The notes: generated by a model not told the origin, from the letters alone. A DNA stretch of 64,000 bases from Bacteroidota bacterium (GCA_020444515.1 JAHLKX010000002.1:787024-851023); one strand, 5' to 3'. Positions 16,105-25,877 are shown, counted from the first letter of the stretch. Program-made: numbers and translations.

Positions 16105-17742
16105 TTGTCAGTAAAATCAAAATTATTGAAATTCATTCCCGGAAAAACACTTTTTACTTTAAGTTTACTGATCAATCTTTTCTTGGTCCTTTTATTCTTT
16201 GGAAGTGCTTCGGAGGGCTTCCTCAAGATATTCTTCGGTTCAGATTGCCTCTATCTTCCATCGCTTTACCGTGACTTGATCGTCGACCACCATAGCCTCA
16301 AAGACTGGACCCTGAATCCGGCGCCCAACTTTATTCCTGAGTGGCCGATTTATTTCCTTTTCAATTATCTGGCTGGCGATTTCAGAACCGCTTCCCTCCT
16401 CTATGGACTTTTCAATTTCTTTGCAATTAATTTACTCATCGTCCTTGTCTATAAAAATGCATTCCAGGGAATACCATGGCTTTACCTCAGCTTTGTAAAC
16501 TTTGCCATGTCGACATTCATTATACTTTTCCTAAGAGATAGCGAATACATTCTCTCAGGCTTAATATTTCTTTCCGCCTTTCACAATGGGGCTTTCATAA
16601 TGACCCTGCTTATTTTCTGGCTGTTCCTGAAATATCTTCGGAGTGGAAGAGGTTATCTGATTCCTGGAATTATTTTGGGTTTATCGCTACTGGGCATACT
16701 AAGCGACAGGTTGTTCCTTGTCTTTTGCACAATCCCTATGCTGACAACACTTACATTATGGAAAGAAAGACAGCTCAGGCCGAAACTGATCCTCTCGATC
16801 TGCTGGGCTTCGGCTGGGGCTTTTGCGGGGTTACTTTTCTTCGATTTATTGGAGAAGTGGGAACTGATGACATTCAATTCAATATCGGACTTGTTATTGA
16901 ATTTCAGGAAAGTATTTGAGTCACTTCACCTTTTCTCGCAACAATTACAAATCTACATTCAAAGGGGTGGTTTTACGCGATTGATCGTTCTCGGATCTGC
17001 AGCATCGCTCTTTACGGGCATGATATTATCAATCAGGTTAATTTTCAGTAAAAAAAGTCGCCTACTCCCTTTGGCAAAAGTGGGAATCATCCTCCTGACT
17101 TCTTTTATCCTGTTGGTCCTGCTAAATCCTATCGTCAACGGAAGCTATCTTGATATTACTGGCATTCGCTACAACATCTATAGCTTTTACATTGCATTAT
17201 CTCTGATATCGGTATTTTTCTTTTATCTATCGAATAATAGGAAGATATTCCTTTATCTATTTAACGGCGCAGCCATTGTTATTCCAGCCGTAATATTGAT
17301 ATATGCCTTGAGCTTTGAAGTTCAAAAGAAAGCCCTCGCGAATATTTCTAAAGTTCAGGATTATTATCCCGGGATTGCTGCTAAGGTTGATTCCCTATCT
17401 GTTCTGTATAATCTTAAATGCGGTATTTCGCAATATCAAAAGGCAAAGGTGGTTACGATGTTTTCAAAGGAAAATGTTAATGTCAGGCATGTCTATTGGG
17501 ACCTTTCGCCTTATCTCCATGTAACCAATATCAGGTGGTACATCGGGGAAAAAAGCGAAAACGGTCAATCTTCTCCTATATTTGATTTTATCATTTCCGG
17601 GGATGGGATTGATTCATCTATCAGTAATTATTTCAACGGTCGAATCGATACAATCTATCCAGGAGATCCGATTATTCTCAAAGTACCAGACTTTTATTAC
17701 AGTTCGCCTTCACCCAGGATGTTCGATCTGAACATACATTAG
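16105..17742 (+). CDS. Polytopic membrane protein, GT-C-like, unrecognised
   Basis: A 545-residue membrane protein with about ten to twelve hydrophobic helices between residues 12 and 410 and a soluble C-terminal portion of about 130 residues. The first loop after helix 1 contains FGSDCLYLPSLYRDL with an acidic residue, and IPEWPIYFLFNYLAGDF follows. This resembles the layout of GT-C glycosyltransferases, which use a lipid-linked sugar donor and keep an acidic residue in the first outer loop. I recognise no specific family. The start codon is TTG, as no ATG is available in frame before helix 1. It lies between two pseudogenes, but its own frame is intact, so it is probably still under selection. 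A partnership with the GtrA protein is speculation. Confidence 0.6.
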   Translation: MSVKSKLLKFIPGKTLFTLSLLINLFLVLLFFGSASEGFLKIFFGSDCLYLPSLYRDLIVDHHSLKDWTLNPAPNFIPEWPIYFLFNYLAGDFRTASLLYGLFNFFAINLLIVLVYKNAFQGIPWLYLSFVNFAMSTFIILFLRDSEYILSGLIFLSAFHNGAFIMTLLIFWLFLKYLRSGRGYLIPGIILGLSLLGILSDRLFLVFCTIPMLTTLTLWKERQLRPKLILSICWASAGAFAGLLFFDLLEKWELMTFNSISDLLLNFRKVFESLHLFSQQLQIYIQRGGFTRLIVLGSAASLFTGMILSIRLIFSKKSRLLPLAKVGIILLTSFILLVLLNPIVNGSYLDITGIRYNIYSFYIALSLISVFFFYLSNNRKIFLYLFNGAAIVIPAVILIYALSFEVQKKALANISKVQDYYPGIAAKVDSLSVLYNLKCGISQYQKAKVVTMFSKENVNVRHVYWDLSPYLHVTNIRWYIGEKSENGQSSPIFDFIISGDGIDSSISNYFNGRIDTIYPGDPIILKVPDFYYSSPSPRMFDLNIH

Positions 17743-17891
17743 AACTACAGAAACGGAGTAAACTTAATAACTAAACCTATTTAGAAAAAATATTTGAATT
17801 TTGAAGGACATTTGTATTTATCGACATCTTTGATAACCTGATCGAAAGGGTAAACCCATAATAAAATTAAGTAGGAGTGTGGTGTTTGGTA

Positions 17892-18322
17892 ATGATAATG
17901 TTTGTTATGCTTGCCGGTTGCGGTTCCCAAAAACAGAACTCGATTAGATACGGTAAAAGGCAATATGTGTAAAGACAGAAGAGGCAAAATTCAAATTGAT
18001 TGATGGTAGGGTCAATTCTACCGGTACTCTTCGTGCGAATGAGGAAGTAGCTATGAATAGGGAAGTGGTTGGGTATCATAAACTCATGCTTTGTCAAAGA
18101 CAGCCTGGTGAGCCAAGGTGATTAGTTCATTAAGATTAATGATGACAAACTGCAAACAATTTGTTTAAGTTTCAAATTTCCGAATCAATGGCAACGGATG
18201 ATTTTAACAGGAAAGCAAAATTGCTGAAACTTAAAGCCATCAGCCATAAAGAATACGACATCTCGAAAAATCAGGTGCTGATGATTCAGACTGAATTAGA
18301 GCTTCAGATTCCTATTTTATAA
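17892..18322 (+). pseudogene. Remnant of a small lipoprotein gene
   Basis: An ATG at 17892 opens a lipoprotein leader (MIMFVMLAGCGSQKQNSI), which stops at 17970-17972. Shifting the frame near that point gives an open stretch reading VKTEEAKFKLIDGRVNSTG and VAMNREVVGYHKLM to about 18122. A further piece at 18188-18322 reads MATDDFNRKAKLLKLKAISH and ends at TAA. The three pieces look like one lipoprotein broken by frameshifts, but no homologue is recognised, so the reconstruction is tentative. The final 44-codon piece could instead be a small separate gene. Confidence 0.45.
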
Positions 18323-18470
18323 ATGCCTCTTCCAACAAACCCAACACCAATTAATAACCTGATCGAAAATCAGGTGGAGTTACCCAGGCTATCAGGAAGA
18401 AGAATTACAGAGAGGGAGATTTAATACAATAATGAGATCTTTGTTTGAATTAAGATTAGATTCTGATAAT

Positions 18471-19151
18471 TCAATTTCGTGTATCGGTGAGGGCCGTTTT
18501 CTCATTAAACATATACAGCAATCTAAAAGAAATCACGTTGTTATATTGTTTTCTTTCCCAGGTTTCACCAAGAAGGTTTTCAAATTCGCGGGTACGTATT
18601 TTGGTCAGCGAATAAGCATAACGAACATTCAGTTTAAACTTTTTATAAATCCTGAACCGGACATCGGCCAGGATGCTAAAGTCATTTTTATTATAGGGAC
18701 CACCATTTACAGTCGTTGATTCGATCTGCCGGCCATGCTCATATTCCTTAATGCCAACGAGACGTCCATATGAAAAACCGGCACCGCCTGCAATTACATC
18801 TTTGTCGTTATAAAAGACCAGGAATGGTACTTCCAGATAATTCAGGGTAAGATTGTATTCACCGGTCGTAACATTTCCTGCTGAATCGACATCATTGTAT
18901 TGCTTACCCTGGTAGCTTCCTTTTTGTGAAAAAATTGTTTCCAGGCTAAAATTGAAATTCTTTCCCAGGGGCGCAACTGCAGCTAAACCAACATTGGCTC
19001 CAAATTTATTGAAACCGAAAATTTCGTCGCCATCTACCTGTGACAGGTTGAGCCCGCCAATAACAGCACCCTGAACCTGCTGTGCGTATACTTGTTTCGA
19101 CAGAAAACCGCCCAAAACCAAAAGAATTATGATGAAAAGCCTGTGCAGCAT
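18471..19151 (-). CDS. PorT-family outer-membrane beta-barrel protein
   Basis: A 226-residue exported protein with a signal peptide (ends VYAQQ). The rest shows alternating beta-strand character of a small barrel of about eight strands, with the family pattern GAVIGGLNLSQVDGDEI, NKFGANVGLAAVAPLG, LETIFSQKGSY and LNYLEVPFLVFY. These features match the outer-membrane beta-barrel family that includes PorT, common in Bacteroidota. PorT itself serves type IX secretion in Porphyromonas, but this broad family has many members of unknown role, so no secretion function is assigned. A promoter-like TACGTTTG lies just upstream at 19175-19182. Confidence 0.82.
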   Translation of the reverse strand: MLHRLFIIILLVLGGFLSKQVYAQQVQGAVIGGLNLSQVDGDEIFGFNKFGANVGLAAVAPLGKNFNFSLETIFSQKGSYQGKQYNDVDSAGNVTTGEYNLTLNYLEVPFLVFYNDKDVIAGGAGFSYGRLVGIKEYEHGRQIESTTVNGGPYNKNDFSILADVRFRIYKKFKLNVRYAYSLTKIRTREFENLLGETWERKQYNNVISFRLLYMFNEKTALTDTRN

Positions 19152-19174
19152 GCTATGCCTAAATTTTAAGAATA

Positions 19175-19182
19175 CAAACGTA
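19175..19182 (-). promoter_or_regulatory. Possible -7 element for PorT-like gene
   Basis: The minus strand reads TACGTTTG, a match to the Bacteroidota -7 consensus TAnnTTTG, 23 bases before the start of the PorT-like gene. The nearest TTTG (19207-19210) is 24 bases upstream, slightly far for a -33 box. Confidence 0.4.
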
Positions 19183-19230
19183 AGAATTATGGATAAATTT
19201 TAGCATCAAAAAATGAAATACCCCTAAATC

Positions 19231-21363
19231 CTATTCCACATCTTTGAGAGATAACTGTATCCTTCCCCGAACCCGGTCAATATCAACAACCTTAACTTTA
19301 AGTTTTTGGTTGAGTTTGACGAATTCATTGGGATCGCTCACATATCGATCGGCCATGTTGCTCACATGGATCAGTCCATTCTGTTTGATGCCGATATCGA
19401 CAAAAGCACCGAAAGCAGTAATATTGGTAACAATTCCTGGTAAAACCATTCCTTTTTGAAGATCTTCAATGGTGCGAACATCTTTATCAAATTCAAAAAA
19501 TCCGAATTTCTCACGGGGATCCCGGCCGGGTTTGGCCAGCTCATCCATAATATCCGTTAAGGTCGGCACGCCTATTGATTCCGTTACGAACTCGTTCAGA
19601 TTGATTTTTTTTCTGAGTTCCTCACGACTAATCAATTCATTGACACTGCATCCGAGTTTTTTAATCATTTTGTTAACCACGGGATAACTTTCAGGATGAA
19701 CGGCACTCCTGTCGAGTGGGTTTGCTGCATCCCTGATCCGCAGAAATCCTGCTGCCTGTTCAAATGCCTTGCCACCAAGGCGCGCTACCTTTTTGAGCTC
19801 CGATCTTGATTTGAACGCACCATGGGTATTTCGATAGTCAACGATGTTCTGCGCAATGGAAGGCCCGATACCTGATACATAGGAAAGCAATTGTTTGGAG
19901 GCCGTATTGAGTTCAACCCCAACAGCATTCACACAGCTCATGACCGTATCATCAAGGCTTTTCCCCAAAAGTGATTGGTTGACATCATGCTGGTATTGCC
20001 CAACACCAATGGATTTGGGATCGATTTTGACCAATTCGGCCAAAGGATCCATTAGACGGCGCCCGATGGATACCGCCCCTCTTACAGTAACATCATAATC
20101 GGGAAACTCTTCGCGGGCCACTGCAGATGCGCTGTATACAGATGCACCACTTTCATTTACCATAACAACCGTTACGTCCCGATCGAACCGGATCTTGCGG
20201 AACATGTTTTCGGTTTCACGACCTGCCGTTCCATTACCAATGGCGATGGCTTCAATTTTATAAGCGCCAACCAGCTGTACGATTTTACTGATACTTTGAC
20301 GGATCTCATTTTGGGGCGGATGAGGATAGATATTCTCGTTATGCAAGAGCTTCCCCTGTTTATCAAGGCAAACCACCTTGCAACCTGATGCAAACCCCGG
20401 ATCAATAGCCAGTACATTCTTTTGGCCCAGCGGTGCTGACATCAACAATTGACGGAGATTGTCGGTGAATACCTTGATGGCATATTCATCTGCCTTTTCT
20501 TTGGCCATGGCACGTACTTCAGTCTCCATAGAAGGTTGCATCAATCTTTTGTAGCTATCCTTTAGCGCGTTATAAACAAGATCACCGGAGGCGTTGTCGG
20601 AACGACAGAACTGCTGTTCAAGAATGTCATGAGCCTCTTCTGCGGGCGGACCAATCTTGAGTTTCAGAAAACCTTCTTTTTCTCCTCTGAACATTGCCAG
20701 CAGTCGGTGAGATGGAGATTTTATGATCAATTCTTTCCAGTCGAAGTAATTCTCATATTTCGAACCATCTGCTTCTTTTCCTTTGGCAACCTTGGATTCA
20801 ATGGTTCCTTTTCGCAAGAAAAGGTTCCGTATTTTGGTCCGGGCAAATTTATTTTCATTGATCCATTCTGCCATGATATCACAGGCACCCTCAATGGCTT
20901 CTTCCACATTATTCACCTCCTTAGCAGGATCAATAAATTGTTCCGCACGGCGTTCAATATCATCATGATTTTGCGACATAATGATCCTGGCCAAGGGCTC
21001 AAGACCTTTCGCAATGGCTATGGTTGCCCGGGTCTTGCGTTTGGGTTTATACGGAAGATAAAGATCTTCCAGTTCAGTCATGGATTCTGCATCAAGAATT
21101 TGTTTTTCCAGTTCGTCGCTAAGTTTCCCCTGTTCATCAATTGAGTTGAGGATGGCTTCACGTCTTTTATCCAGGTCCTTCAATTTCTCCATTCGGTCGC
21201 GAATGGCTGCAATGGCAATTTCATCAAGACTGCCCGTGGCTTCCTTCCGATATCTTGCAATGAATGGAACAGTTGCTCCCTCATTTAATAATTCAACGGT
21301 ATTCTCAACCTGATGCTGCTTAATATTAAGTTCGGCGGCTATTTTCTGATAATATTTATCCAT
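19231..21363 (-). CDS. tex: Tex-family RNA-binding transcription accessory protein
   Basis: A 710-residue cytoplasmic nucleic-acid-binding protein of the Tex/YhgF family. The domain order is typical. An N-terminal helical region contains ATVPFIARYRKEATGSLDE. A YqgF/RNase H-like domain follows from about residue 320 (VLAIDPGFASGCKVVCLD). A helix-hairpin-helix region comes at about 495-545 (YVSGIGPSIAQNIVDYR, ARLGGKAFEQAAGFLRI), and a C-terminal S1 domain at about 635-708 (GIVTNITAFGAFVDIGIKQN, LIHVSNMADRYV). Tex acts on transcription and RNA and is broadly conserved. It is slightly shorter than E. coli Tex, within the normal range. It is read away from the PorT-like gene's direction of decay and stands as a single gene. 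Confidence 0.95.
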   Translation of the reverse strand: MDKYYQKIAAELNIKQHQVENTVELLNEGATVPFIARYRKEATGSLDEIAIAAIRDRMEKLKDLDKRREAILNSIDEQGKLSDELEKQILDAESMTELEDLYLPYKPKRKTRATIAIAKGLEPLARIIMSQNHDDIERRAEQFIDPAKEVNNVEEAIEGACDIMAEWINENKFARTKIRNLFLRKGTIESKVAKGKEADGSKYENYFDWKELIIKSPSHRLLAMFRGEKEGFLKLKIGPPAEEAHDILEQQFCRSDNASGDLVYNALKDSYKRLMQPSMETEVRAMAKEKADEYAIKVFTDNLRQLLMSAPLGQKNVLAIDPGFASGCKVVCLDKQGKLLHNENIYPHPPQNEIRQSISKIVQLVGAYKIEAIAIGNGTAGRETENMFRKIRFDRDVTVVMVNESGASVYSASAVAREEFPDYDVTVRGAVSIGRRLMDPLAELVKIDPKSIGVGQYQHDVNQSLLGKSLDDTVMSCVNAVGVELNTASKQLLSYVSGIGPSIAQNIVDYRNTHGAFKSRSELKKVARLGGKAFEQAAGFLRIRDAANPLDRSAVHPESYPVVNKMIKKLGCSVNELISREELRKKINLNEFVTESIGVPTLTDIMDELAKPGRDPREKFGFFEFDKDVRTIEDLQKGMVLPGIVTNITAFGAFVDIGIKQNGLIHVSNMADRYVSDPNEFVKLNQKLKVKVVDIDRVRGRIQLSLKDVE

Positions 21364-21432
21364 AATCCAGTTTATTTCATACGAAAATATCTAAAAAATT
21401 CAAGGCAAGAAAAGGCGAACATCTTAAATTTA

Positions 21433-23796
21433 TCAATCTGAATAATTGAATGAGAAACCAATTGAAAAATAATATCTGAATCGTCCATCAAGGGTGTTAC
21501 TGCTCAGGCCAAAGTTAACTGGACCAAGAATACTTTTATAGGTTATTTTTGTGCCGTAACCAAGCAATGACTCATCCATAAGCTGATAGGTGCTAAACGA
21601 TTCAAGTTCGTTTAAAGGAACATAATCATGCGGTAATAAAAGATTTGCACCATATGTTAAATAGATGTTTTTGAGAACAATGTTTTGAAAGAACAATCCT
21701 CCTATCAGAAAATTATTATAATCAACCTCATACGTATGAAGGCCAACAAACGGAACATCCGAAAATTTAACATGTTGAAATCCGCCGATCCTGTAATTGT
21801 AGAAGATGGATGAAGATGGTGAATTTGAAAAGATAAAGCTCATTGCTGCCAACGGAATGACTTGAAAGTGCGGATTGAGATTTACATATTGTTTGTATCG
21901 TATACTAAATGTTCCATATGACTCCGGGGTGGCTGGTTTTATGATAATATCATTTAAATCTTCTTCCGAAATAGGATACTCTATGATGGTTCCCTCTATA
22001 TCAATTGGGAAATATACCGTATCAACATTTTTATCATACTTCACCCTGTAATTACTTGAGAAATTAAAATGACCCAACACAGCAAGCTCTTTTCCTGAAG
22101 TCGGATAATTCCTGTCATTCAAAGTATTGCTCTGGTAATTGAAATTGATTTTCCCAAGGTTAAATTCACCATTTTTCAATCCTTCGGGTACACTGTTTTT
22201 GAATTTGAATTTTTGATTAACGAACCTGTATTCTACACCCAGGTAAAAACTATGCCTGAGCGATTGTGTAGTGATAAATCCGAGGGTAAATGAGTTTTCG
22301 TATGAAACTTCAATGTCTTTTAACTTCCCTTTCTCATACGTTGGAATTTGTTGATTGAGATAATTGTAGGTTGCATTCACGGCCATATTCTGATGTTTCC
22401 CGATGTATTTTAGATAGTCGAGTCTGAACTTTGGATTTTTTGAAATATCCCCTATGAAAATGGTTCTGGAAGATTGTCCCAATAAATTTCTCAAAGTTAG
22501 GTTTAACATGATCCCAGCTGAAAAGATATTGTCGTAGTGAAAACTACTTTTGACCAAGACGGGATTTTTTACTTTGGTGATCAATGTTAGTAAATAGCTA
22601 TCAGTCCCATCAATCGGTGTTAATTCTGTCGTCACTTTAGCAAAATCGGTGGTGCCGTAAATTGCCCGAATGCCATGTTCAATATCATCGAAGGTTACCC
22701 AATCACCTATTTCAACATTCAATTTCGACAGGATCAATTCATCATCCACCAATTTATTTCCCTTGATCTCAATTTTACCAACCTGGTATTTCAGACCGGT
22801 TACATTCAGTTTTTTGATGGGTTTCGATTGCATGCCCAACTTTTGTGCAAGTTCTCTGAAAGCAGGCCTGTTTTTTTCACCGGCTGTATATCCCAATTCC
22901 AGTATTTCATCGTATTTGCTAAAGCTACCTGTTCCATAATCCAAAAGATCCGGACGAATATAAATATCGCACTTTTCAATCTGATCATCCATTTTGGTAA
23001 GGCTCGGTATCATTGACACCTGGAAAAGGATGCCTGTCATACCATCCAATTCATAGGCCGACTTCATTCCGTCTCCCACACTCACACCAATAATTATATC
23101 CGCCCCCATATTGACCACTTCATCCACCGGAAAATTTTCGACCACACCACCATCTACCGCCAGGGTTGTATCCAGGTCAACTGCTGTAAATGCTGTAGGT
23201 ATGGCCATGCTGGATCGGATTGCTTTGGCAAGAGACCCTTCTTTAAAAACAATCGGATTACCTGTACTCACATCGGTTGCGACACAGCGGAAGGGTATGG
23301 GAAAATCATCAAAGGATTGATACCTGACTGCAGGCCAGGTAAAGCGGGTGAGCTGCTCACTCAATATTTGGCCTTCAATTAAACCCGAAGGCAATTTAAG
23401 CTTACCATTTTCAAGTTGAAACTCGGCTAAATAGCGGTTATAATATTCTTTTTCTTCGTAAGCAATATAATTAAAAGGAATATTGTTTGACAAAACCATA
23501 TCCCAGTTAACTGATCGGATGATGCTGTCGAGTTGATCTGCTGAATAGCCCAATGCATAAAGTCCACCAATGATGCTTCCCATGCTGGTTCCGGTAATGT
23601 AATCCGGCCTGAGGCCTTCCTGCTCCATGGCCTTCAGGATACCAATGTGCGCAATGCCCTTGGCGCCTCCTCCGCTCAAAACCAAACCGATTTTAGGTCG
23701 GCTATGATCGGGTGAAGCATCATTTTGGGTCAATCCTGATGCACTGGTAAATACAAAAGGAATGCATAAAATCAATGCCTTGATAAATGAAACCAT
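21433..23796 (-). CDS. Patatin-like phospholipase with POTRA and barrel domains
   Basis: About 787 residues in three parts. A signal peptide (MVSFIKALILCIPFVFTSAS) is followed by a patatin lipase domain at about 20-330, with the oxyanion loop SGGGAKGIAHIG, nucleophile motif GTSMG and catalytic-dyad motif DGGVVENFP. A POTRA-like segment follows (about 340-430), then a surface-antigen-type outer-membrane beta-barrel to the C-terminus. This is the RssA/PlpD-like layout in which a phospholipase is linked to an Omp85-type barrel. Whether the lipase is exported or stays periplasmic is unknown. I chose the start at 23796 because it gives a clean signal peptide and avoids overlap with the next gene; ATG at 23817 is the alternative. 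It is probably co-transcribed with the upstream LutA-like gene. Confidence 0.88.
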   Translation of the reverse strand: MVSFIKALILCIPFVFTSASGLTQNDASPDHSRPKIGLVLSGGGAKGIAHIGILKAMEQEGLRPDYITGTSMGSIIGGLYALGYSADQLDSIIRSVNWDMVLSNNIPFNYIAYEEKEYYNRYLAEFQLENGKLKLPSGLIEGQILSEQLTRFTWPAVRYQSFDDFPIPFRCVATDVSTGNPIVFKEGSLAKAIRSSMAIPTAFTAVDLDTTLAVDGGVVENFPVDEVVNMGADIIIGVSVGDGMKSAYELDGMTGILFQVSMIPSLTKMDDQIEKCDIYIRPDLLDYGTGSFSKYDEILELGYTAGEKNRPAFRELAQKLGMQSKPIKKLNVTGLKYQVGKIEIKGNKLVDDELILSKLNVEIGDWVTFDDIEHGIRAIYGTTDFAKVTTELTPIDGTDSYLLTLITKVKNPVLVKSSFHYDNIFSAGIMLNLTLRNLLGQSSRTIFIGDISKNPKFRLDYLKYIGKHQNMAVNATYNYLNQQIPTYEKGKLKDIEVSYENSFTLGFITTQSLRHSFYLGVEYRFVNQKFKFKNSVPEGLKNGEFNLGKINFNYQSNTLNDRNYPTSGKELAVLGHFNFSSNYRVKYDKNVDTVYFPIDIEGTIIEYPISEEDLNDIIIKPATPESYGTFSIRYKQYVNLNPHFQVIPLAAMSFIFSNSPSSSIFYNYRIGGFQHVKFSDVPFVGLHTYEVDYNNFLIGGLFFQNIVLKNIYLTYGANLLLPHDYVPLNELESFSTYQLMDESLLGYGTKITYKSILGPVNFGLSSNTLDGRFRYYFSIGFSFNYSD

Positions 23797-23810
23797 AAGA
23801 AGAAATATTA

Positions 23811-24530
23811 TTACCAACCTGATGCCAGCACATCAGCTAAATGGATTACTTTAATGGGCAGTTTGTGTTTGTTGATATATCCTTCCTGATGCATAAGACA
23901 TGAGGAATCGGTAGACACAATGTATTCAGCCTCGGTCTCCATGGCGTTTCGAACCTTTTGTTCAGCCATGGCTGTAGATATGGCTTCGTGCTTTACAGAA
24001 AAGGTTCCTCCAAAACCACAACATACATGTGTGTCTTTCATTTCAACCAGTTCCAGTCCTTTGACTTTGCTCAACAATTGGCGGGGTTCGTCTTTCAGGT
24101 GGTATTCTCGTAGGGCTGCACAGGAATCATGGTAGGTTACCTTGTGCTCAAAGGTTGCTCCTAAATCTGTCACCTTTAAAACATTGACAATGAAATCGGA
24201 AAACTCATAAATATTTTTCTGAAGTCGTTTGTATTCGAGGTGAAGACCGGTATTAAAAAATAATTTACCGTAATAATTCTTAACATAACCAACACACGAA
24301 GCAGAAGGCCCAACAATCGGACGATCATTGGGAAAATCCTTGATGAATTTTTCCCCCATCTCTTTGGCTTCATCCCAAAACCCACTGTTGAAAGCCATTT
24401 GCCCGCAACAAGTTTGATTTTCATTATAATGAACCTGAACTCCCAGTTTTTCCAATATCTTCACCATATTTAAACCTGTTTCAGGATAAATCTGATCAAT
24501 AAAACAAGGGATGAAAATATCTGCGGTCAT
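23811..24530 (-). CDS. lutA: LutA/YkgE-like (Fe-S) oxidoreductase subunit
   Basis: A 239-residue cytoplasmic protein with two cysteine-rich CCG domains: CFIDQIYPE with QTCCGQMAFNSG in the first half, and YHDSCAALREYHL with HVCCGFGGTFSVKH in the second. These motifs bind iron-sulfur or heterodisulfide centres in LutA, GlpC and HdrB relatives. LutA works with LutB and LutC in oxidising L-lactate to pyruvate, but neither partner is in this window, so lactate use cannot be claimed. It ends about 14 bases before the chosen start of the patatin gene. The length equals that of typical LutA proteins. Confidence 0.85.
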   Translation of the reverse strand: MTADIFIPCFIDQIYPETGLNMVKILEKLGVQVHYNENQTCCGQMAFNSGFWDEAKEMGEKFIKDFPNDRPIVGPSASCVGYVKNYYGKLFFNTGLHLEYKRLQKNIYEFSDFIVNVLKVTDLGATFEHKVTYHDSCAALREYHLKDEPRQLLSKVKGLELVEMKDTHVCCGFGGTFSVKHEAISTAMAEQKVRNAMETEAEYIVSTDSSCLMHQEGYINKHKLPIKVIHLADVLASGW

Positions 24531-24550
24531 CTTGCTTTTCCTTTATGAAG

Positions 24551-24558
24551 CAAAGATA
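24551..24558 (-). promoter_or_regulatory. Possible -7 element for LutA-like gene
   Basis: The minus strand reads TATCTTTG, matching TAnnTTTG, 20 bases before the start codon. No TTTG lies at the right distance upstream, so this is weak on its own. Confidence 0.35.
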
Positions 24559-24590
24559 TCTAAAAAATCAGAGTAGATAAGATATGCAAA

Positions 24591-25871
24591 TTAAAATTTG
24601 CACATAAATCCAGCATCGATCAAATCTTTCCAGAAGTTGGGATAAGACTTGGATACCACATCGGGATTTTCTATTCGAAGGGTGTTGGTCAACAATGCCA
24701 GAGGTGCAAAAGACATGGCCATACGATGATCGGAGTATGTGTGAATGGTTTGTGGTATTTCACTTATATTTAGGGGTGCACTGTTGCTTGATTTCTTTTT
24801 TTCTGATGTCGTGATTCTGAGCAGTTCGTTATCTGTTAATTCGTTATGAAATCCCAATCTTTCCAGTTCAGATTGAAGCGCTGCAATGCGATCCGATTCT
24901 TTGAACCTTAAACTACGGAGGCCTGTAAAACGACCTTCAATTCCCAAACCTGAACACGTAACAATAACCGGCATGGCTAAATCCGGATGGTTGGTAAAAT
25001 CAAATGCAAATGTCGAAACTGATGGTTTTTCCTTAAAAAGATGAATGCCATTTTGATTGAATTCTGTCCTGATGCCAAAATGATGAAAAATTTCAGGAAG
25101 AATGGAATCCCCCTGTATGCTCTCCGGACCTAGCTGTTCCAGAATGATCTCTGATTCTTCTGCAAATGCAGCAATTTCATACCAAAACGAAGCCGCCGAC
25201 CAATCGGGCTCTATGGTCAGGGATCTTGTTAAATAGGGCTGGTTCGGAACCACTATTTGGGAACTTTGAAATGAAGAATTAACCCCAAAATATCTCATCA
25301 GATTCATTGTCATTTCAATATAGGGGCGGGAAGAAATTCTGTTTTTCAGGTTTAAGATCAATCCATTTTCCAATAAGGGTCCGATCATCATCAATGCTGA
25401 AACATACTGACTGCTGACACTGCTATCCAGGCTCACCTCCCCGCCCTTTAAGGATCGTCCTTTGATGCGCAAGGGCGGATATCCATCGACACCTATATAT
25501 TCGATTTGTGCGCCCAGTTGCTGAAGTGATTCAACCAAAATGGCCACAGGCCGTTCTTTCATTCGGGATGTTCCTGTTACAATCCATTCCCCGGAAGTGA
25601 TGGATAATACGGCCGTCAGAAAGCGCAATACCGTGCCAGCGTTTTGGCAATCCAATACACATGCTTTTTCTCGCTCAACATAATTTCGGACCTTATGGAG
25701 CAATGATTGCATGAGAATGGTATCGTCGGCTGGGGAAAGGTTAAGAATGGGAATTTCACTATTTTTTAAAAATTGTATGATAAGTGCCCTGTTGCTGATA
25801 CTTTTGGATGCCGGCAGCCGGATGCAACCACTGATCTTTTTTCGATCGATGTCAATTGTTATGGTTTTCAT
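24591..25871 (-). CDS. aroA: 3-phosphoshikimate 1-carboxyvinyltransferase (EPSP synthase)
   Basis: Sixth enzyme of the shikimate pathway, which transfers enolpyruvate from PEP to shikimate 3-phosphate on the way to chorismate and aromatic amino acids. The 426-residue sequence shows the substrate-binding motif LPASKSISNRALI near residue 18, the glycine-containing NAGTVLRFLTAVLS near 82, GTSRMKERPV, SLDSSVSSQYVSAL and the C-terminal YSDHRMAMSFAPLAL. The length is normal. It follows aroB with only six bases between, so the two form an operon read on the minus strand. No catalytic residue appears to be missing. Confidence 0.95.
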   Translation of the reverse strand: MKTITIDIDRKKISGCIRLPASKSISNRALIIQFLKNSEIPILNLSPADDTILMQSLLHKVRNYVEREKACVLDCQNAGTVLRFLTAVLSITSGEWIVTGTSRMKERPVAILVESLQQLGAQIEYIGVDGYPPLRIKGRSLKGGEVSLDSSVSSQYVSALMMIGPLLENGLILNLKNRISSRPYIEMTMNLMRYFGVNSSFQSSQIVVPNQPYLTRSLTIEPDWSAASFWYEIAAFAEESEIILEQLGPESIQGDSILPEIFHHFGIRTEFNQNGIHLFKEKPSVSTFAFDFTNHPDLAMPVIVTCSGLGIEGRFTGLRSLRFKESDRIAALQSELERLGFHNELTDNELLRITTSEKKKSSNSAPLNISEIPQTIHTYSDHRMAMSFAPLALLTNTLRIENPDVVSKSYPNFWKDLIDAGFMCKF

Positions 25872-25877
25872 GAATAT

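Noticed and set aside
18432..18719. Plus-strand frame overlapping the PorT-like gene
   Set aside because: It is the antisense shadow of the minus-strand barrel protein and has no signal or domain.
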